DNA from: Gorsachius magnificus
Taxonomy: Eukaryota > Chordata > Aves > Pelecaniformes > Ardeidae
DNA: 64,000 bases
Direction of reading: 5' to 3'
Assembly: GCA_034008185.1 (NCBI GenBank)
Contig: CM067095.1
Coordinates: 7,796,610 to 7,860,609 of the forward strand
Part shown: positions 56,797 to 64,000 of the stretch, in pieces
How the letters are laid out: every line of letters starts with the position of its first letter
Position numbering within the stretch: the stretch's first letter is position 1
Translations under genes and position numbers: made by a program
The notes under the pieces: model-generated
What the model was told of the DNA's origin: nothing
What the model saw: only the letters and a program-made list of their open reading frames with translations
The model's database searches: none

Positions 56797-59653
56797 AACT
56801 ATACAAATGCACGCAGCATGGGAAACAAACAAGAGGAGTTGGAAGCTATCGTGCTGCTAGAAAGCTACGACCTGATCGCCATTACGGAAACTTGGTGGGA
56901 TGAATCCCACGACTGGAATGTAGCTATTGATGGCTACAGGCTGTTCAGAAGGGACAGGCGAGGAAGGAGGGGCGGAGGCGTTGCCCTTTACATCAAGAAA
57001 TCATTACAGTGTGAAGAGCTGGCCCTGAAGAATAGCCACGAGCAGGTCGAAAGCTTATGGATAAGAATCAGAGAGAGAGGAAACAAAGGGAACCTGGTGG
57101 TTGGTGTCTACTACAGACCGCCAGATCAAGAGGAGCCGACTGATGAAGCGTTCTTCCTCCAACTCCGGGAGGCTTCGTGCTCGCAGGCTCTCGTCCTGCT
57201 GGGGGACTTCAACCACCCTGACATCTGCTGGAAAACCAGCACGGCAAGCTGTAGGCAATCCAGCAGGTTTCTCGAATGCATTGAGGACAACTTCTTAAGC
57301 CAGGTAATAGACACCCCTACCCGAGGGGATGCGATACTGGACCTGGTGGTCACCAATGTAAGCGAGCTCATCGGAAATGTCAAGATCGGAGGCAGCCTGG
57401 GCTGCAGTGATCATGCGCTGGTAGAGCTCACGCTCCAGAGGGAAATGGGAAGAACAAAGAGTATAGTCAGGACGTTGAATTTTAGAAAAGCAAAATTCCA
57501 GCTCCTCAAGGAGATAGTCAGAAGGACTCCCTGGGAAACAGTCCTCAGAGACAGGGGAACAGAACAGAGCTGGCAGCTCTTTAAGGAAGTGATCCACAGA
57601 GCGCAAGAGCTCTCGATCCCTAGGTGTAAGAAATTGGGCAAAGAAGGGAAGAGACCGGCATGGCTGAGACGAGAGATGCTGGTCAAACTAAGGAGGAAGA
57701 GGGAACTGCACAGGCAGTGGAAGCAGGGACAGGCATCCTGGGAAGAGTATAGGGACGCGGTCCGGTTGTGTAGGAATGGGGTCAGGAAGGCCAAGGCTCA
57801 GCTGGAGCTAAACTTGGCTAGGGATGCAAAGAATAACAAGAAGGGTTTCTACAGGTATATCAGCTGGAAAAGGATGGTTAAAGAAAGCGTACCCCCGCTG
57901 ATGAGCGAGACTGGCAAGCTGGTAACAGCAGATGAGGAGAAGGCTGAGGTACTCAACAACTTTTTTGCCTCAGTCGTCACTGGGAACCTCTCTCCTCACC
58001 CCACCCAAGTTGATGGATGGCATGAGGGGGACCAGGAGGGCAAAACCCTTCCTGCTGTAGGAGAAGATCAGGTTCGTGACCACCTGAGGAACCTGAACGC
58101 ACATAAGTCCATGGGACCTGATGAGATGCATCCCAGAGTCCTGAGGGAATTGGCCGATGTAGTCACCAAGCCACTCTCCATGATATTTGAAAAGTCATGG
58201 CAGTCAGGTGAAGTCCCTGGTGACTGGAAGAAGGGAAACATTGTGCCCATTTTCAAAAAGGGTAGAAAGGAAGACCCTGGGAACTACCGACCTGTCAGCC
58301 TCACCTCCGTGCCTGGGAAGATCATGGAACAGATCCTCCTAGAAGCTATGCTAAGGCACATGGAGGCCAGGGAGATAATTCGAGATAGCCAGCATGGCTT
58401 CACCAAGGGCAAGTCCTGCCTGACGAACCTAGTGGCTTTCTATGATGGTGTGACAGCATCAGTGGACAAGGGAAAACCAATGGATGTCATCTATCTGGAC
58501 TTCTGCAAAGCCTTTGACACAGTCCCCCACAACATCCTTCTCTCTAAATTGGAGAGCTATGGATTTGATGGGTGGACTGTTCGGTGGATAAGGAACTGGC
58601 TGGATGGCCGCATCCAGAGGGTAGTGGTCAATGGCTCGATGTCCGGATGGAGACCGGTGACGAGTGGTGTCCCTCAGGGGTCCGTGATGGGACTGGTGCT
58701 GTTTAATATATTCATCAATGACTTAGACAGCGAGATCGAATGCACCCTCAGCAAGTTTGCGGATGACACCAAACTGAGTGGTGCGGTTGACACACCAGAA
58801 GGACGGGATGTCATCCAGAGAGACCTGGACAGGCTGGAGAGGTGGGCCTGTGTGAACCTCATGAGGTTCAACAAGGCCAAGTGCAAGGTCCTGCACCTGG
58901 GTCGGGGTAACCCCCGGTATCAGTACAGGCTGGGGGAAGAAAGGATTGAGAGCAGCCCTGCCGAGAGGGACTTGGGCGTGCTGGTGGATGAAAAGCTGGA
59001 CATGAGCCGGCAATGTGCGATGGCAGCCCAGAAGGCCAACCGTATTCTGGGCTGCATCAGGAGAAGCGTGGCCAGCAGGTCAAGGGAGGTGATTCTGCCC
59101 CTCTACTCTGCTCTGGTGAGACCTCACCTAGAGTACTGCGTCCAGCTCTGGAGCCCTCAGCACAAGAAGGACATGGAACTGTTGGAGCGGGTCCAGAGGA
59201 GGGCTACTAAAATGATCCGAGGGCTGGAGCACCTCTCCTATGAGGACAGGCTGAGAGAGTTGGGCTTGTTCAGCCTGGAGAAGAGAAGGCTGCGGGGAGA
59301 CCTGATTACGGCCTTTCAGTATCTAAAGGGGGCCTATAGGAAAGATGGGGATAATCTTTTTAGTAGGGCCAGCTGTGACAGGACAAGGGGTAATGGTTTT
59401 AAACTAAACCAGGGTAGGTTTAGACTGGATATAAGGATGAAATTCTTTATAATGAGGGTGGTGAAACACTGGAACGGGTTGCCCAGAGAGGTGGTGGAGG
59501 CCCCATCCCTGGAAACATTCAAGGTCAGGTTGGATGGGGCTCTGAGCAACCTGATCTAGTTAGCGGTGTCCCTGCTCCCTGCAGGGGGGTTGGACTAGAT
59601 GACCTCTAGGGGTCCCTTCCAACCCAAAACATTCTATGATTCTATTCTATTCT
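56797..59653 (+). mobile_element. CR1 LINE copy 2, near full ORF2, 5'-truncated
   Basis: It is about 2.86 kb. It starts at the codons for NYTNARSM, the beginning of the CR1 endonuclease domain, so ORF1 and the 5' promoter region are missing. It ends with the GGTTGGAC...CCTTCCAACCC hairpin region and an ATTCTATG-type microsatellite at 59626-59653. It has the same subfamily and 3' structure as copy 1 and the opposite orientation. Confidence 0.95.
56818..59559 (+). CDS. CR1 ORF2 protein: endonuclease plus reverse transcriptase (913 codons, uninterrupted)
   Basis: A single open frame carries both ORF2 enzymatic domains. The N-terminal APE-type endonuclease (about residues 1-220) shows [28 protein letters not shown] and the SDHAL catalytic box. 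The RT (about 430-760) shows [46 protein letters not shown] and FADD. The usual PQGSVLGP motif reads PQGSVMGL here, so the L-to-M and P-to-L changes may impair RT. In frame, the ORF is open upstream to 56761, past the CR1 junction, so the ATG is simply the first in the element. It probably has no promoter of its own. This is an active-family enzyme in coding terms, but autonomous mobility is unlikely without ORF1 and the 5' end. Confidence 0.92.
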   Translation: MGNKQEELEAIVLLESYDLIAITETWWDESHDWNVAIDGYRLFRRDRRGRRGGGVALYIKKSLQCEELALKNSHEQVESLWIRIRERGNKGNLVVGVYYRPPDQEEPTDEAFFLQLREASCSQALVLLGDFNHPDICWKTSTASCRQSSRFLECIEDNFLSQVIDTPTRGDAILDLVVTNVSELIGNVKIGGSLGCSDHALVELTLQREMGRTKSIVRTLNFRKAKFQLLKEIVRRTPWETVLRDRGTEQSWQLFKEVIHRAQELSIPRCKKLGKEGKRPAWLRREMLVKLRRKRELHRQWKQGQASWEEYRDAVRLCRNGVRKAKAQLELNLARDAKNNKKGFYRYISWKRMVKESVPPLMSETGKLVTADEEKAEVLNNFFASVVTGNLSPHPTQVDGWHEGDQEGKTLPAVGEDQVRDHLRNLNAHKSMGPDEMHPRVLRELADVVTKPLSMIFEKSWQSGEVPGDWKKGNIVPIFKKGRKEDPGNYRPVSLTSVPGKIMEQILLEAMLRHMEAREIIRDSQHGFTKGKSCLTNLVAFYDGVTASVDKGKPMDVIYLDFCKAFDTVPHNILLSKLESYGFDGWTVRWIRNWLDGRIQRVVVNGSMSGWRPVTSGVPQGSVMGLVLFNIFINDLDSEIECTLSKFADDTKLSGAVDTPEGRDVIQRDLDRLERWACVNLMRFNKAKCKVLHLGRGNPRYQYRLGEERIESSPAERDLGVLVDEKLDMSRQCAMAAQKANRILGCIRRSVASRSREVILPLYSALVRPHLEYCVQLWSPQHKKDMELLERVQRRATKMIRGLEHLSYEDRLRELGLFSLEKRRLRGDLITAFQYLKGAYRKDGDNLFSRASCDRTRGNGFKLNQGRFRLDIRMKFFIMRVVKHWNGLPREVVEAPSLETFKVRLDGALSNLI

Positions 59654-62600
59654 AAGCCAGAGGTTTATCCATTTATCCAGCATACAGTTTCATTCAGAAT
59701 TTCACATTAGCATTACAGTTAATGAGATCCCTGCAGCATCTTATAGCTATTATTTACAACATTGCTAAATTTTGTTATAATTCTTTGGTAGTCTGTTTTC
59801 TTCCTCAAATTTCCTCTTTAACCTGGTACTAAATTTTGAATCTGATGTGCCCTTTAATTCTACAGGTAATTGCAAAAAAGAGCAAATCACATACATTAAT
59901 ACAATTACTACAAGCAGAGAGTGAACTCCTTTTGTCATAAATTGCCCCTCAGTGTCTGACAGAGAAAAAGGATGGGATACAGCCTTTCGAAGGGGGAGAA
60001 GTACTAAGCCTTGCAATGTACGTTAGCAAAGAGATTGCAGAAGTGCAGCAGTGGATATCGTGTGCACAACTTAACTAAGCTTGCAATACAAGTTCGTTCT
60101 ATGAGCTAGCCTTAAGGTTGGCAATTCCACTGAGCCAGCCTACCTCCCTGACATGTAACCATCCTGACAGGCAGCGTATTACATGCTTGAAAAGTTGTCT
60201 TCATCAGAATTCAGAGGAAAGATGGTCCCAACGTACAAAATAAAACACATCACTGCTCTTGATAGCTAGTCTGTTTCAAATGAGAAATCACAGTAGTGTA
60301 ATACTGTAAAAATTAAACAGAATTTTTCTGCTATTATACCAAACAGCCTACTTAATAAATGGGTAATGAAAAAGAATAATTTATTATAGCTTGTGAATTT
60401 TGACAGTTCTAAAAAGATGTTCTTAGAGTTTCCCCAAAGGGAGAAGAAGGATGTTTCTTCCTTAACACACTGGCGTTAGATGTAATTTCTCTGCCTGTAG
60501 AATTTTGCTCTCGCCTGGTAGAAGGGATTAGATTTTTTTTTTCTTACATCATAACCTATTTTAAGCAATTATAATCTATGAGTAATAAGTCATTTTCATT
60601 CACCTCTCATGGGGAGAGAAAAGATGTGAGAGAGCGTTCTGGAGTTTTAATTTATATCAATGTTTGCATTACTATTAAATGAATTAAATGGATTCTACAA
60701 ATGTTCTTTCATAGATCTGCAATAAATTATGGAGCATCTCAACCTAAGACATTTAATTGTCTCTTTTACCAGCTTTTTGTTTTGTTTTGTTTATTTTTTA
60801 AACTGGATAGCACAAACAGTTATAAAACACACTGAAAAACTGAAAAGACTCTTGGGTATTGCAATATAGGACATAATTTCAAGCCTTATAAACATTGTGT
60901 ATCCATTTGAATTACAGGAATTTGCAGAGACCGAGGTTCTGCCTCGGAAGCAGTATAACCTCTGCAAGTCCTGTCACATGTATAAGCAGTTCCAAGGGAC
61001 ACCACTCCTAAAATGAAGCAATGACCCTGACAAAATCAACTGGGACTTTTCATCCATGGTTTATTCCTATCTTATCTTCTGATGGCATGGTATAATTATT
61101 GTGAAGATATATCTTTTAAATGGCAAGAGAGAATAACTAAACTAATCTGACTAAATGTATGAAGGTAGAGCTGGGGTAAAACATACATTAAAGGGAACAA
61201 ATATTTGAATTTACATTTCTTACTTTCTTGTTGGACTTTTGAAGGAACCGAGAACACCTGTACAGGTACTCCAAAATTTGACTTAGAACACACTGAAGAC
61301 GATGGGACTCAACAGACAGATCATCTGTGCTGTCTTCTGCTTCTGACTAAGGCCAAGGGCAGGTGTTTTCTAAGAAATTACAAGAAATCACATGCTGGAC
61401 AAAACTAGTATTATTTGCTGATAGAAGATTTCCAACTTCATGCATGTATAATGAAGCAAACCCTTTTTAAGTTTTTATTTCAACCTATTTAACAGAACAT
61501 TAGAGATTTTTGTTCACTTCCCCTTATTCCCTCAATTTTTTTAGTGTCATTTATACATCTGTTCCAAGGTATAATTCTTCTTGCAGTATAGGGAAGTGGT
61601 TTACTTCCCTTCATTTACTCTCTTTCCAATAGAGTAGAAATTCTATTTTTCCCTCACCAAACCGCGTAATACAAATCTAATGTTTTTACATTGCGATTAG
61701 GCCAAATAAATCAATTAACATATCTTAAGGAGTGAAAACCTAGCACTTAAGTCTTCATACTCAAAAAAAAAGACTGGTCCTATTTATGTCCATTTTTACC
61801 GTTTGAAATTATTCATATTTGAAGAAGGAGCGATTTGACAGAGAATGATACCGCTAACCTCAGAAATATTTCCTTAGTTCCATTTGCAGTCTCTGTCCAA
61901 AACATTCTATTTCTTCAACTTTTCAGAACTGCTTTGCACCAAACTGTAGTCACTATGTAACGTGATTACTTTTGAGCAGCTGAACAGTTTCTCTTCAGGT
62001 CTTTCTTAGCATATAACTTTACTGAAGGTTTTATTTTGCTTGTTTATTGGATTTTCTTTATCTGCCACTGCAACACAAATCTTTATACTGAACACATTTT
62101 GTACAGGAAAATAAAATAATTCGATTTCAGAACAACCATTTTAAATGGTCAGTCTGACACAGAAGAGCTACTTAACCATTATAGAATTTACATGTACACT
62201 AACATAAACCAAAAACCCATTGTAAAGCTCATACTTAATTACACCAAAGTTCACATTTTTCCATTTCAATTCTAGGTTTATGAAGTATCAACATGAATTA
62301 GCAAAGGAAAAAAAAATAAAACTGAGAGCAAATAACTGAATTTTCACTACTTTGCAACAGGACAAATTAGCCCAGGTGGAGTCTGGTGCTGCTGAAGCTG
62401 GTCAACTTCCAGTATTGCTTAGATATTTCCACCAAACATTTTAGTGTGCAATGTTTTCTGAGTGACGTGAGTGAAAAGCTCCATAGAAAACCCTTAGGAA
62501 GACCCAGATGTTCAAGAAAGCCCTCCTATTAAGGAACTCCTGCAATGGAGACTTAATTGAACATCGGTTCCAGTTTTTGTCAGGTTGCACTGGTTTGGGA

Positions 62601-64000
62601 TTTGCACATTGCTTTTTATAGGTTGAGTACTTAACCCCCCCACACTTTTTTCATGGACCAGCAGGGGGGCTACTTTAATCAGAACGAAGCATGGGTAGAA
62701 GAGAACTATTTGTCATTCATTACTGCAGTTTATTATGTGCCTGATGTGCAAAGCCTTTATAAAGAAAAGTTCTGAAGAAATACTACTGTTGATTTTAAGT
62801 AGGCAACTGCCCTTCAAAACTGCATTTGTTTCAGAAATTTTCATTCTGTTACTGATAACTCCTATATAGCCATTCCTCCCAAATAATCCAAACAAAATTC
62901 CTCTGATCCTAGGTAATATTAGTCACCGGAGCCTAAGCAGCTAATGTACTTTATAGTATTATGTGAATCTGTGCAGAACACGATATTTGGATTGTAGAGC
63001 TGTTGACAAAAGACTGATATTGTTCAGGCAACCATGGCCCGCATGTCAGGCTTTTGTAGTTCCACTCCATCAGAATAAACATCTGGGAAAGCTGATAGAG
63101 GGATTGCTCCCTCTACACAGAGAAATAATTCTTATTTTCTGAATTTGAAAATCAAGCAAGTGTATCTTGTTTTGGGATGCATTCTCAAACACTACTGCAG
63201 GCACTGTAAAAACAGTTTCTCCATGCTGGCCAGAATTTAGGGTTGCATTCAATTTTCAACAGTTGATTCTATAAAACTTAAATGTAAAAGTACTGTCATA
63301 ATAGTAAACAAGATTTATACCAAATTTGCCAAGCTTAAAATTATTTTCAGACATTGAGTTGGCACAGTCCTGATGTAAATGATTTACCAGTTTTACAGAT
63401 TTACCTGCTGAAATCTTGGGCACAGTTTTAATCTATGACACAATCTCAAGAAAATCGGGCCTGGGGGAATGCAAGGAGCAGCCATCTCCGCTAGCCCTCC
63501 TGCCCCTTCAGGCTAGAACTACTCTTATTTTTTGGTCTCCTTCTAGCAGAGATCACATTTAACACTGCAATTTCTTTCTGCAGTGTTTTTTGTCATTAGT
63601 TCTCTGTATAAAGATATGGTTAGTTTAGACCAGTAAACCGCATGAATGAAATTTGCCTGGTATGCCCTGTCAACATTAATATCCGCATTTTATACATGGG
63701 AAATCAGAGGCAGAGAGGTTAAATGATTTCCATAAAGCCTGAGCCAATGTCTCTCTGGAATTAAGAATTTGCTAGTACCTCTAGTTATCTCATTCTGAGA
63801 ATGAAATACCCACCAGTGCTGATGTGTGATGTCTTTATGGACTTCCTAACCAATAAGATGAATTTTACCCAACACATGCAGTGCATTCAAAAACGCACTT
63901 GATTTTATTTTAAAATTAAGCATTTATTTTGCACTGTGCTGAAGTGGGCCCCAAATGAATAAAGCCAGACTACATTCTAACCTCCTCTTCCATTCATTCT
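59654..64000. other. Intergenic sequence right of CR1 copy 2, no gene found
   Basis: AT-rich sequence with only short open frames (60-85 codons). No repeat family, RNA gene or exon was recognised up to the window edge. Confidence 0.45.

Noticed and set aside
57411..57794. 127-codon - strand open frame
   Set aside because: Antisense shadow of the CR1 ORF2 in copy 2.

Overview
This is a vertebrate, almost certainly avian, nuclear genome window. The evidence is spliced genes with GT-AG introns, CR1 LINEs ending in an ATTCTATG-type 3' microsatellite, and a solo ERVL-class LTR of a kind common in neoavian birds. A non-passerine neoavian source is my guess from the CR1 subfamily and is not proven. 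No prokaryotic, CRISPR or organellar feature was seen.

The left 24 kb holds two convergent genes. Positions 1-~1760 carry the last coding exon and 3' UTR of RIMBP2 (+ strand), a presynaptic RIM-binding scaffold. About 0.65 kb further on, the 3' end of PIWIL1 begins on the - strand. Its 20 coding exons lie between 22625 and 3550, and a CpG-island promoter lies at about 23.15-23.87 kb. I placed every splice junction by hand. The exons sum to 2625 nt (874 codons plus stop) with consistent phases and no frameshift, so PIWIL1 looks intact. The DEDH slicer tetrad is present. The RIMBP2/PIWIL1 tail-to-tail order matches what I recall of mammalian synteny.

From 24 kb to the right end (40 kb) I find no protein-coding gene. 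This is probably the intergenic region upstream of PIWIL1, towards FZD10 if mammalian order holds. It contains two CR1 copies of one subfamily in opposite orientation (29.08-30.66 kb on -, 56.80-59.65 kb on +). The second carries an uninterrupted 913-codon endonuclease/reverse-transcriptase frame. It also contains a 553-bp solo LTR at 31885-32437 flanked by a 5-bp duplication, short low-complexity tracts, and a few candidate regulatory islands recognised only by motif content. Older CR1 fragments lie inside PIWIL1 introns.

No clearly new system was found. The points most worth a second look are the PIWIL1 promoter motifs (MYB, E2F, CCAAT) with an embedded minisatellite, the cluster of weak PIWIL1 splice donors, the intact CR1 ORF2 and the CR1 inverted-repeat pair, the LTR with its duplication, and candidate enhancers near 38.9 kb and 55.8 kb.
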